From contig NZ_CP022684.1 of assembly GCF_002863865.1 (NCBI RefSeq), positions 4,283,990-4,347,989 on the forward strand: a stretch of 64,000 nt of DNA, written 5' to 3'. The DNA is from Ketobacter alkanivorans. Lineage in GTDB: Bacteria > Pseudomonadota > Gammaproteobacteria > Pseudomonadales > Ketobacteraceae. Shown here piece by piece: positions 23,183 to 31,127 of this stretch (position 1 is its first letter; every line of letters begins with the position of its first letter). The translations under genes were made by a program, and so were the position numbers. The notes under the pieces are model-generated. The model was not told where the DNA came from. It did no database searches and saw only the letters and a list, made by a program, of their open reading frames with translations.

Positions 23183-25327
23183 ATGAAAATAATGAACGTT
23201 ACACCTTCTGTTTTACTGGCTTGCACTTCGCTTGTCATCGTGTCCTGTGGTGGCGGTGGCGGCAGTTCGGGATCAGACAGCTCCACCACGGAACCCACTC
23301 GTTACACCATTACCGCCAGTGTAATGAAAGGGCCAGTGGATGGCGCAGACTGCGAACTGTATTCGATTACCGCCGCAGGCGAGGCTGGCACGCTGCTGGA
23401 CAGTGGAACCAGTGCGGACGGTGTGGTGAGCTTTAGTACAACAACCACAGGGAGTCGGTTTGTGGTGTGTTCTGGCGGTACGTATACCGATGAATCGACG
23501 GGCACAACGCTGACCGCGCCACAATTGAGAGCGGTTGTGTCCGGCTCGGGCAATGCAGACATTACCGTCAGCCCCCTGACGGAACTGGCGGTGGCATTGG
23601 CGGCAGACCTGAATCAGGTGGATAACGATGCCGTGGCCGATGCGTTCGGTTTGGATGGGGTGGACATTACCGACACGGTTCCCACCGATTTGAATCAAGA
23701 AGCGGCGGCCGATGATGCTGCCGGTAATTATGGCACTGTGCTGGCCATCGTATCCCAGTACCAGAATGATCGGGGGGCAACGCTGGAGCAAGTAATGGCA
23801 ACCCTGACCACAGATCTGGCCGACGGCGAGTTTTCTGCAAGTCAGAAAACGGATCTGTCTTCTGCTGCGTCGAACCTGAGTAGCTCAGCCGTGAGCGCCA
23901 GCGTAAACGGAACCGTAGTCACGGATCTGGTGGCGGCCATTCAAGCTAATGAGGGAAACACCGCGCCGGTGGCTGAGGCTGGTGATAATTTTACCGCACC
24001 TACCGGTTCCAATGTGGTGGTGGATGGTAGCGCCAGTTCTGATTCCGATGGCGACCAGCTTACCTATTTTTGGGAATTCAGCTCCGCACCGGGTGGCAGT
24101 GCCGCCACCTTCAGCAACAGCGCATCAGTTAGCCCCAGCTTTGTGCCGGATGCGGCCGGTAGCTATGTGTTGCAATTGACCGTGAGCGATGGATCGGAGA
24201 CTCACAGTGACACTGTAACCATCACGGCGGAAACCAAAGACTGGATCATCAACAACAGCGAGTCCGGCGCGTATATTAATGCGTTGGTGAACGTACAATC
24301 GGTGACCGACACCTCCATAGGGCCCTATGACTTTCTCTTGGTATCGGCCTCCGGTATTCCCAATTACAGTGTAGTGATGACACAGGCCGACATTGATGCG
24401 CTGAACAGTCGCCCGGAAGCGGCAGCCGATTTTGATAACGGTCAAACCTCCGCGCAGGCAGGTGACACCATCGCCTTTGGCCAGGACATCGGCTACAACA
24501 TCATTCATGTCGGCTGTGCGTTGGGGTATTGGCCTCCTGGGCCCGCTTGCCCATCCGATCAACAGCGTGAAGCCCGCATCCCCGCCAACCCAACGCCTGC
24601 CTCCACCGAGTGTGCCACCAGCACCAATACCATGGGGCTAATGCTGAATGGCACATCGATCTACAATTGGTCCGACGGGGTGAGTTACGACAATGAAAAT
24701 GTCTGGCGTCAATTGGCTCCGGAGTTTGAAATTTACGATGTGGACATCTGCAGCGGTCACGCTCAGACCCAGGGCGATTACCATCACCACATGTTTTCGC
24801 CCTGTCTTGCGGATTTGTTTGGCGATACAGGTCAATCCCACTCGCCGATTTATGGCTATGCGGCCGATGGCTACCCCGTCTATGGCCCTTATTACGCCAA
24901 AGGCGTGCTGGCTAAAAGTGCCTGGGTAGAACGGGACTACACCGATACTAATGCGGGAGGTTGCGGAGATGGTGCGCGATCCTGCCTGCTGGTGGACCAG
25001 TACGATTTATCACAGGGAACGGTGTCCACCAATTACCCGGGGCCTGCAATCAACGAAACTGTGACCTCCAACTCGGGTAATTCATTTGTGGCGGAATCGG
25101 GTTATTACTTTGAAGATTATTATTACGATGCCAGTTTGACCGCGCAAGGTAATGAATATCTGGATGAGCATAACGGCCATAGTCACGATGATCTGGGTTA
25201 TCACTACCACACCACTGTGGTGGACAATAACGGCAGCCTGGAGCCCGTGTTCCCATACAACATCGGCCCAACCTTCTACGGTGATACACCCGGCGGCTCG
25301 ATTTACACCTGTATGCAGTTGCCATGA
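23183..25327 (+). CDS. YHYH-domain lipoprotein with PKD domain
   Basis: 714 residues. Lipobox IVSC with lipidated Cys22, followed by a Gly/Ser-rich linker. Residues about 40-130 resemble a carboxypeptidase-regulatory-like beta domain and 130-255 a helical part. A PKD-type domain at about 258-350 has APVAEAGDNFTAP, SDSDGDQLTYFWEFSS and LQLTVSDGSETHSDTVTI. The C-terminal YHYH domain carries DYHHHMFSPCL, the run HNGHSHDDLGYHYH with YHYH at 673-676, and several paired Cys. The His clusters suggest metal binding at the cell surface, but the function of the YHYH family is not established. It is preceded by a sigma-54-type promoter and followed, 17 bases on, by a small exported protein. Confidence 0.9.
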   Translation: MKIMNVTPSVLLACTSLVIVSCGGGGGSSGSDSSTTEPTRYTITASVMKGPVDGADCELYSITAAGEAGTLLDSGTSADGVVSFSTTTTGSRFVVCSGGTYTDESTGTTLTAPQLRAVVSGSGNADITVSPLTELAVALAADLNQVDNDAVADAFGLDGVDITDTVPTDLNQEAAADDAAGNYGTVLAIVSQYQNDRGATLEQVMATLTTDLADGEFSASQKTDLSSAASNLSSSAVSASVNGTVVTDLVAAIQANEGNTAPVAEAGDNFTAPTGSNVVVDGSASSDSDGDQLTYFWEFSSAPGGSAATFSNSASVSPSFVPDAAGSYVLQLTVSDGSETHSDTVTITAETKDWIINNSESGAYINALVNVQSVTDTSIGPYDFLLVSASGIPNYSVVMTQADIDALNSRPEAAADFDNGQTSAQAGDTIAFGQDIGYNIIHVGCALGYWPPGPACPSDQQREARIPANPTPASTECATSTNTMGLMLNGTSIYNWSDGVSYDNENVWRQLAPEFEIYDVDICSGHAQTQGDYHHHMFSPCLADLFGDTGQSHSPIYGYAADGYPVYGPYYAKGVLAKSAWVERDYTDTNAGGCGDGARSCLLVDQYDLSQGTVSTNYPGPAINETVTSNSGNSFVAESGYYFEDYYYDASLTAQGNEYLDEHNGHSHDDLGYHYHTTVVDNNGSLEPVFPYNIGPTFYGDTPGGSIYTCMQLP

Positions 25328-25344
25328 GCTGAGAGGATCATATT

Positions 25345-25830
25345 ATGAACAAGATATTGCTGCTGTTGGTTGGATGTTTGGGCTGTATGAAACTGGCGAA
25401 TGCTCAAACCGTTATGCCGATGGAACATGAGCACAAAATGGTGCAGATGCCGACCGCTGCATTAGAGCCCAAACTGTACATCCAGCTTAATCAGGATGAG
25501 AAGTCGGGGTTCAACTTGGTAATCAATACGGAAAATTTTCAATTGGAACCGCCGGAAGAGGGCGACAATGCACCGGACAACCTGTTGGAAGGTCATGCGC
25601 ACATTTACATCAACGGCGAGAAAATCTATCGGGCCTATGGACGCTACACTCACCTGCCGGGCTCGCTGTTCAAGCCCGGTGTTAATCAGATCATGGTGTC
25701 ACTGAACGACCATGATCACAACACTTGGTCGAGAGGGGCCAGAATGGTGATGTCGACATTGGTGATCGACACCAGCAAGCCAGAGTTTTTGCAGCACGAG
25801 TTTTCAACGTTTGGCTTAACTTCCCGGTAA
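25345..25830 (+). CDS. Small exported His-rich beta protein, partner of the YHYH gene
   Basis: 161 residues. Signal peptide MNKILLLLVGCLGCMKLANA; there are Cys at 11 and 14 but the cut after ANA is more likely than a lipobox. The mature part begins with MPMEHEHKM and contains a beta-sandwich-like domain with EGHAHIYINGEKIYRAYGRYTHLP and NQIMVSLNDHDHNTW. These paired His motifs recall periplasmic copper- or metal-associated domains, but I do not know a named function. It starts 17 bases after the YHYH lipoprotein gene and should be co-transcribed from the same sigma-54-type promoter. Confidence 0.8.
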   Translation: MNKILLLLVGCLGCMKLANAQTVMPMEHEHKMVQMPTAALEPKLYIQLNQDEKSGFNLVINTENFQLEPPEEGDNAPDNLLEGHAHIYINGEKIYRAYGRYTHLPGSLFKPGVNQIMVSLNDHDHNTWSRGARMVMSTLVIDTSKPEFLQHEFSTFGLTSR

Positions 25831-25867
25831 CGGTGTTCAGCCGATATTGGTGTATGGCTCCGTTATG

Positions 25868-25900
25868 ACCCAGCCGACGTTTTAAGATGTCGGCTGGGGT
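25868..25900. terminator. Convergent hairpin between the secreted protein and oxidoreductase genes
   Basis: Strong arms CCCAGCCGAC and GTCGGCTGGG flank a ten-base loop that includes the stop codon of the minus-strand gene. No long T-run, so termination is probable but not classic. Confidence 0.5.
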
Positions 25901-27516
25901 TCCCCTTCCATCATGATATGAGGCGCTGCTTGATGTTGTTCGGCCCAGCGCCCTGCCTGTTTGGCTGCATTGGCCCCTGACAATATTGCCCCCACAAACC
26001 CACCTCCGTGACTGCCAAAGGCCGACGCCAGAAACAACCCCGGCACCGCTGTGCGGGTGGTGGGTGGTTTGGATTTGATAAAGGGAGCGTTCTGGGAGAA
26101 ACCATAGGTGGCACCCATGGGGGTGTTCAGGTATTCGTTCATGGTGCGGGCGGTGCCCATTTCATGAAACACGATATGTTGGCCGATGCCGGGGAACTGT
26201 TTGTCCAGATCTTTCAGCAGAGCGGTTTCCCAGGCTTCTTTGCGGGCGTAGTAATCTTGTTCCGATAAATCTTCCCAGTTGTTCATGTCATCGATGCCGC
26301 AGAGCACCGCAAAGTGTCGGCTTTTCTCATTCAAGCCAGTGTTGAGCTTACTGTAATCGGTGAACACGTAACCGGGCATGGTGTCGCCAGGGGCGTTGGC
26401 AAAAGCCGTTTTGAAACTGGCGTAATCGTCAAAGTTGTTGCAGTGCTCAGGAACCACAAAGGTCGCGTATTCGGAAACGCCGAATGCTTTGGGATCATGA
26501 TCCATACCCACAAACAGTACCCACAGTGCCGGGGACAGGGGCAGGCCAGTGTAGGGGGCCATAAACGCCTGCTGTTTATCGGCTGGGAGCATGTTCTGCA
26601 GAATATTGGGTGCAGCGTTGCCGAATATCAGCGGTGCATGGGCGGTGCGGGGTAGTTTGTCCTTGGGATCGCGGCGTTTGCCGATGGTGAGGTTTTTTTC
26701 GTGGGTTACGCCACAGGCCCGGCCCTGGTCATCCAGCAGGATGTCGGTAACGGTGCGACGGATCAGGGCTTCGCCACCGGCTTCGCGAATAATGTCCATC
26801 AAGGCGTCGCTCAGCTTTTGCGATCCACCTTTGATGTAGTAACCACCCCCTTCGTGATAGGAGCCCTGGGCAATGGCATAGAATACGGCAGACAGTTCCT
26901 GGGGGCGATCACTGTAGTAGCCGATGTTGGCGGCCAGAAAGAATTTGATCTCTTCGTCGTCGCCAAACAGATCCTGGAACAGCTGGGATACGGTCATTTT
27001 GTTGTATTTGAACATGGCTCGGAAACGCAGGGGCATCAGCGGTGCATTGCGCAGCCACCACCATTTGGTCTTTTTTGCATTAACAAAGTGGAAAATATTG
27101 CTGCGAATTGCCTGCATGATTTGAAAATAACGCAGGATGCCATGCTTCTGGTGAGGAAAGTGACGCAGGGCCGCCGCTTTCGCTTCGTTCCAGCCTTCAG
27201 GCATCACCTTTTGCTGTGCTTGGCCGCTTTTGCGCACGCCAAAAAAACTGGGTACTGGCAGGCGCTGGATGCGGTCATCCAGTTTTAACTGGTTCCAGAT
27301 CTGAGGCATAAGATCCAAATGGCCAAACCCGCAGAGTTCATGCAGGCCCACTTCAATATCCAGATGCTTGCGCTGATACACTGTGGCGGCCCCGCCGAGC
27401 TTGTCGTGGCGCTCGATCACCAGAACCCGTTTACCCTGTTGGGCCCACAAGGCTCCGGCGGTCAGCCCACCCAGTCCTGATCCGATCACAATGGCGTCGT
27501 AATGTTGGTTTTCCAT
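25882..27516 (-). CDS. FAD-dependent oxidoreductase, phytoene desaturase / retinol saturase-like
   Basis: 544 residues. N-terminal dinucleotide fold YDAIVIGSGLGGLTAGALWAQQG with GSGLGG at 12-17 and the acidic end VIERHDKLGGAATVY, as in CrtI-type enzymes. The C-terminal FAD-binding block is PGLFLASAFGSHGGGFVGAILSGANAAK. The substrate is not evident; no carotenoid genes are nearby, so a lipid or polyene desaturase/saturase role is equally possible. It diverges from a PadR regulator gene across a gap with two clean dyads, so it is probably the regulated target. Confidence 0.85.
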   Translation of the reverse strand: MENQHYDAIVIGSGLGGLTAGALWAQQGKRVLVIERHDKLGGAATVYQRKHLDIEVGLHELCGFGHLDLMPQIWNQLKLDDRIQRLPVPSFFGVRKSGQAQQKVMPEGWNEAKAAALRHFPHQKHGILRYFQIMQAIRSNIFHFVNAKKTKWWWLRNAPLMPLRFRAMFKYNKMTVSQLFQDLFGDDEEIKFFLAANIGYYSDRPQELSAVFYAIAQGSYHEGGGYYIKGGSQKLSDALMDIIREAGGEALIRRTVTDILLDDQGRACGVTHEKNLTIGKRRDPKDKLPRTAHAPLIFGNAAPNILQNMLPADKQQAFMAPYTGLPLSPALWVLFVGMDHDPKAFGVSEYATFVVPEHCNNFDDYASFKTAFANAPGDTMPGYVFTDYSKLNTGLNEKSRHFAVLCGIDDMNNWEDLSEQDYYARKEAWETALLKDLDKQFPGIGQHIVFHEMGTARTMNEYLNTPMGATYGFSQNAPFIKSKPPTTRTAVPGLFLASAFGSHGGGFVGAILSGANAAKQAGRWAEQHQAAPHIMMEGEPQPTS

Positions 27517-27539
27517 GGGCTGTCCTCTGCTTGTAAATC

Positions 27540-27561
27540 AATATGCATCATGAGTCATATT
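27540..27561. promoter_or_regulatory. PadR-type operator candidate 1
   Basis: A 22-base near-palindrome with arms AATATG and CATATT and centre TCATGA; 18 of 22 positions are symmetric. It lies 24 bases upstream of the oxidoreductase start on the minus strand. Confidence 0.55.
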
Positions 27562-27583
27562 AAGCTAGCATGAGTGGCAGTCA

Positions 27584-27601
27584 TATGCAACATGATGCAT
27601 A
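27584..27601. promoter_or_regulatory. PadR-type operator candidate 2
   Basis: TATGCAACATGATGCATA, symmetric except at two paired positions in the centre. It shares the ATGCA and CATGA blocks with the dyad at 27540, and the two centres are 42 bases (about four turns) apart. It lies 30 bases upstream of the PadR start. Confidence 0.55.
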
Positions 27602-27630
27602 ATGCGCCGTCGTTAACAGCGAGGTCGTTC

Positions 27631-28188
27631 ATGTCGTTAAAGCATGTATTACTGATGGTGCTGAAAAAGCAGAGTGCCACCGGTTACGGTATCACCAAGT
27701 GGTTTGATGGCCCCTTAGGCTATTTTTGGGATACCAGCCACCAGCGGGTGTATCGGGCACTGGCTAAGCTGCACGAGGATGGCTGGGTGCGATTTGATGT
27801 TGTGCCTCAACAGGGCAAGCCTGATAAGAAGGTGTATGAGGTCACCCCCTTGGGCGAGAAAGCACTCAACGACTGGATGCTGAAACCGTTGCCGTTGCCT
27901 CAGGTAAACGAGCCCTATTTGGTTAAGCTGTTTTCTGCCGACTTGCGTTACATTGACGCACTGATCGCTGAGGCACGAGCGCGCCTGGCGGATCATGAGG
28001 CACTATTGGCGGATTATCAGAAGGTTGAGCAGATGTATTTTGCCGACTCAGAGCAGACTCCGGAGCAGCGCATAATGTATCTGACCCTGAAGAGGGGGTT
28101 GATCTATGAGGAAGGCAATATTCGCTGGGCCTCGGAAGCGCTCGCCACACTGACGAAAATAGATGAAGAATTGAAGAAAAACGGCTGA
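27631..28188 (+). CDS. PadR family transcriptional regulator
   Basis: 185 residues from ATG 27631, which has GCGAGG six bases upstream; the open frame begins earlier, inside the operator region. The winged HTH is clear: MSLKHVLLMVLKKQSATGYGITKWF, then the DNA helix SHQRVYRALAKLHEDGWV and the wing DKKVYEVTPLGEKALNDWM. A C-terminal coiled coil mediates dimer formation (about 105-180). It is the long Vir-type PadR class. It probably represses itself and the divergent CrtI-like gene through the two dyads in between, and would release on binding a phenolic or lipophilic effector; this is inference. Confidence 0.92.
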   Translation: MSLKHVLLMVLKKQSATGYGITKWFDGPLGYFWDTSHQRVYRALAKLHEDGWVRFDVVPQQGKPDKKVYEVTPLGEKALNDWMLKPLPLPQVNEPYLVKLFSADLRYIDALIAEARARLADHEALLADYQKVEQMYFADSEQTPEQRIMYLTLKRGLIYEEGNIRWASEALATLTKIDEELKKNG

Positions 28189-28314
28189 ATGCCAAGCGAA
28201 TATTTCAAAAAAGCGGGTTAGTCTGCTATAAACTAATGATTAATTGAACATTCTTGTTTAGCGGAATTTCCCTTTTTAAATCAAATTACTTCAGCCTGAT
28301 TGGATATAGACACG

Positions 28315-29589
28315 ATGAATTTTCGAAAGCTTCTGATCACAGGATGTGTGTCCCTTTTGTTGAGCTCCACGGTATTCGCTGCGGGTGAGTACGTCGGTGA
28401 ACGCAATGCCTTTAATCGGTTTCATGGGCAAGGCACCTACAAATACACCAACGGTAACGTGTATCAGGGCGAATGGGTCGATGGCCGAAAAAATGGGCAA
28501 GGCACGCAAACCTGGGGCAACGGTGAGAAGTATGAGGGTGGCTGGAGCAATAACCGCGAGCACGGTGAGGGTACCAAGACCTGGCCATCCGGTGATTCAT
28601 ACACCGGCGAGTGGCTGCAAGGCAAAATGAGCGGCCAAGGCACTTATAAATGGGCCAATGGCGATGTTTATACCGGCGGTTTTATCGGCGATCAGAAGCA
28701 GGGTGCGGGTGTTTTAACCCGCGCTGATACCAGTGTGAAATATGAAGGTAACTGGAATGATGACCTCAAAGAGGGTGAGTTTACCGTCACCATGAAGAAC
28801 GGCAATGTTGCCCGTGGGGTTTGGAAAGCGGATAAGCCACCCACCCAGGCATCGGTGGTGTTAGCGGGGGGTGACCTGTATTCCGGCCCGGTGCGGGGCG
28901 GTTATCTGCCTAATGGCAAAGGCACCTGTACCAGCGCCGGAAAATCAGCACCTTGCGAGTTTAGTTCCGGTAACAAAGTGGCCGTAGCGGTGGTAGCCAA
29001 GCCTGCTCCAAAACCTGCACCCAAGCCTGAACCAGTTAAGCCAAAGCCTGAGGTGGCCAAACCGGTGCAACCGAAAGCCATTCCATTTGAAGCTGTGGCC
29101 GGGGCCGCAGCCGCTGGTGCGGCGGTGGCAGCAAAACCGGCAGTGGCTGACAAGCCAGCGGAGCCAGAGAAGCCCAAGGATCCTCGCACATTACGCGGAG
29201 TGCGTCCGGATGGCAGTCAGTTCTATTTCAAACACGGCTGGGGCGGCGTTAGCGATAACCTGACCAGTCTGACGGTGGAAAAAGACATCAACGAGTTTGG
29301 TGCGATGCAGATTTCAGCCAGTGGTGGTGATTTTGAGTTGAAGTTCACCATCGATGAATATGTTGGCAAGAGCACCTATGAGCTGAAGTACTTCAAAGCA
29401 TCGATTCAGAAGTCTGGTGAGAGCGTAAGCTATCGCACGTCCAGTTCTGATCCCGGTACGCTGACTATTCTGAAGGATAGCGATGGTATGCTGATCGGAA
29501 CTTTCTCCTTTAACGGCTACCCCTACGGCAATATGGGCGCGGATAAGAAGGTGGTTTCCGAAGGCGAGTTCGCCATTCCGCTGAAATAG
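28315..29589 (+). CDS. Exported MORN-repeat protein
   Basis: 424 residues from ATG 28315. Signal peptide FRKLLITGCVSLLLSSTVFA. Four to five MORN repeats follow at about 30-150, with the pattern YxGEWxxGxxxGxG (VYQGEWVDGRKNGQGTQTW, SYTGEWLQGKMSGQGTYKW). Then come two degenerate repeats, a Lys/Pro/Ala linker (KPAPKPAPKPEP) at about 228-280, and a C-terminal beta domain of about 120 residues that I do not recognise. MORN repeats often bind membranes or carbohydrate polymers. The linker suggests the C-terminal domain is held away from the repeats. Monocistronic, with its own terminator. Confidence 0.85.
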   Translation: MNFRKLLITGCVSLLLSSTVFAAGEYVGERNAFNRFHGQGTYKYTNGNVYQGEWVDGRKNGQGTQTWGNGEKYEGGWSNNREHGEGTKTWPSGDSYTGEWLQGKMSGQGTYKWANGDVYTGGFIGDQKQGAGVLTRADTSVKYEGNWNDDLKEGEFTVTMKNGNVARGVWKADKPPTQASVVLAGGDLYSGPVRGGYLPNGKGTCTSAGKSAPCEFSSGNKVAVAVVAKPAPKPAPKPEPVKPKPEVAKPVQPKAIPFEAVAGAAAAGAAVAAKPAVADKPAEPEKPKDPRTLRGVRPDGSQFYFKHGWGGVSDNLTSLTVEKDINEFGAMQISASGGDFELKFTIDEYVGKSTYELKYFKASIQKSGESVSYRTSSSDPGTLTILKDSDGMLIGTFSFNGYPYGNMGADKKVVSEGEFAIPLK

Positions 29590-29622
29590 TAAACTATTCG
29601 ATCATTCAGACATTCAAGCATT

Positions 29623-29650
29623 AAAAAGGCACCTATCCGGTGCCTTTTTT
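29623..29650 (+). terminator. Rho-independent terminator after the MORN gene
   Basis: AAAAAGGCACC / GGTGCCTTTTTT with a five-base loop, 34 bases after the stop; symmetric A and T runs suit termination from both sides. Confidence 0.88.
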
Positions 29651-29675
29651 GCCTTATAGGGGGCGTGCTGCTTAG

Positions 29676-30899
29676 TCAGGCCACCAGCAGCTGGCGGGTG
29701 TCCTCCAGCTGGGACTTGGCCTGTTCCATAATGGCGCTAAGAATGGCCGGATCGCTTTCACCAGGGAACAGCCGTTTGAATGCCGGCACTTTTGCCAGCT
29801 TCTTCATGCGCTCCTCATCCAGCATCATATGATGCAAGTGGGCCACGATCACCAGATCCGCAATATCGGCTTCTCCGTCATGCTGGTAGCGCCAGTCTTC
29901 AGAGTGAACAGAGGATGCAACCATCTCCTCGTTGAAACCCCAGCGTTTTAGAATCACGCTGCCCAGCTCCGGTTTCAGCTCCTTTATGGTTTTTTCCAGT
30001 TGTTGGGCATCTCCTGCCAGGGTTGGGTACTGATCTGCATACATCAGAATAGGAACCACACCAATGTCATGGAGCAACCCTGCCAACAGGCCTTGATCGG
30101 GGTCCAGGCCCCGGATATTGTTCGCCAGCACATAGGATATGGCCGCGATCTCAATACTGTGTTGCCAAAGCGTGTCCATACGTTGCTTGAGCAGGGGGGC
30201 CTCTGCCTTGAACAGCTCCTTTACCGTAAAACTGGTAACCAGTTGCTTGGTGGTTTGCATCCCCAGCCGTACTATTGCCTGAGCGCTGGTTTCGAATTCC
30301 TTGGTGCCCCGAAACAATGGGCTATTGGCAGCCCGGATCAGCTTGGCTGCGATGGACGGATCCGTGTTGACCGCCTGAGAAATCTTTTTCGCACTGTTGG
30401 TGCCTTCATCAATCATACGACGAATTCGTACGGCCACTTCTGGCAGGCTGGGCAGCACCAGTTTGTTGTTGCGCAGGTCGCTGTAGATGTCCAGCAGTAG
30501 CTGCTTGTCTTCCGGCTGATCTTCCCGCAGAGCTTGTCTGACGGCGTAACTGTCGCCCGGTGCCTGTTTCAACAGTTCTTTCAAGGCTGTCAAATCCACT
30601 TTTAAAACCGCAGCATTGGAATGGGCGTTGACGCCCACTTCACGGGGTCGTTTATGGGCGATGGGGCCCAGCGCATCGGTTCCGCCAGCCACAATGGTTT
30701 TCACGCTGTGATCATGGGGGTTCAGCAGATCCAGCTCACCTGCCAGCAGGAAATATTCAAACGGATCGGACGAGCCGACCTCTGCCAGTACATCACCCGG
30801 CCCCAGGCGCAGAGTGATGCTGTTATTGGCCAGCATAATGAGCTGTTCATCGCTAAGGTGGCGCAGCAGGTCAAACTGTTTCAGTTTTTCGGTATTCAT
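29676..30899 (-). CDS. cNMP-binding and HDOD domain signalling protein
   Basis: 407 residues. The N-terminal cyclic-nucleotide-binding-like domain spans about 10-115 (ITLRLGPGDVLAEVGS, YFLLAGELDL). The HDOD domain spans about 145-350 (LPSLPEVAVRIRRMIDEGTNSAKKISQAVNTDPSIAAKLIRAANSPLF), with LAGLLHDIGVVPIL retaining an HD pair. HDOD proteins are non-enzymatic or weakly enzymatic relatives of HD-GYP phosphodiesterases and act in signalling and motility. Which nucleotide binds, if any, cannot be read. An 18-base perfect palindrome lies 51 bases upstream. Confidence 0.9.
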   Translation of the reverse strand: MNTEKLKQFDLLRHLSDEQLIMLANNSITLRLGPGDVLAEVGSSDPFEYFLLAGELDLLNPHDHSVKTIVAGGTDALGPIAHKRPREVGVNAHSNAAVLKVDLTALKELLKQAPGDSYAVRQALREDQPEDKQLLLDIYSDLRNNKLVLPSLPEVAVRIRRMIDEGTNSAKKISQAVNTDPSIAAKLIRAANSPLFRGTKEFETSAQAIVRLGMQTTKQLVTSFTVKELFKAEAPLLKQRMDTLWQHSIEIAAISYVLANNIRGLDPDQGLLAGLLHDIGVVPILMYADQYPTLAGDAQQLEKTIKELKPELGSVILKRWGFNEEMVASSVHSEDWRYQHDGEADIADLVIVAHLHHMMLDEERMKKLAKVPAFKRLFPGESDPAILSAIMEQAKSQLEDTRQLLVA

Positions 30900-30949
30900 G
30901 GGGTTCTGTCACTGGGCATGTTGTGCGAATGCCATCGCGGTGAATGAAG

Positions 30950-30967
30950 GTTATGGCGCGCCATAAC
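30950..30967. promoter_or_regulatory. Perfect 18-base palindrome upstream of the HDOD gene
   Basis: GTTATGGCGCGCCATAAC is fully symmetric; TGAAG and CTTCA further out extend the symmetry loosely. Its position, 51-68 bases upstream of the HDOD start, suits an operator. Confidence 0.5.
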
Positions 30968-31089
30968 GTGATCTTCATTAAGTATAGAAAGGGATTGGGA
31001 AAATGGAGGATTTGATGGGCGAACTTTGTGACGGCGGTCTACTCGGCGGCGGGCTAAGGCCAAATACAATTAGGTGAAGGCGGCTGGAG

Positions 31090-31118
31090 CGGGGCCAGAG
31101 CAATAGCTTCTGGCCCCG
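31090..31118 (-). terminator. Hairpin after the ABC1 kinase gene
   Basis: CGGGGCCAGA / TCTGGCCCCG arms with a nine-base loop, ten bases past the stop on the minus strand. The stem is strong but no T-run follows. Confidence 0.5.
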
Positions 31119-31127
31119 TAAACAGTC

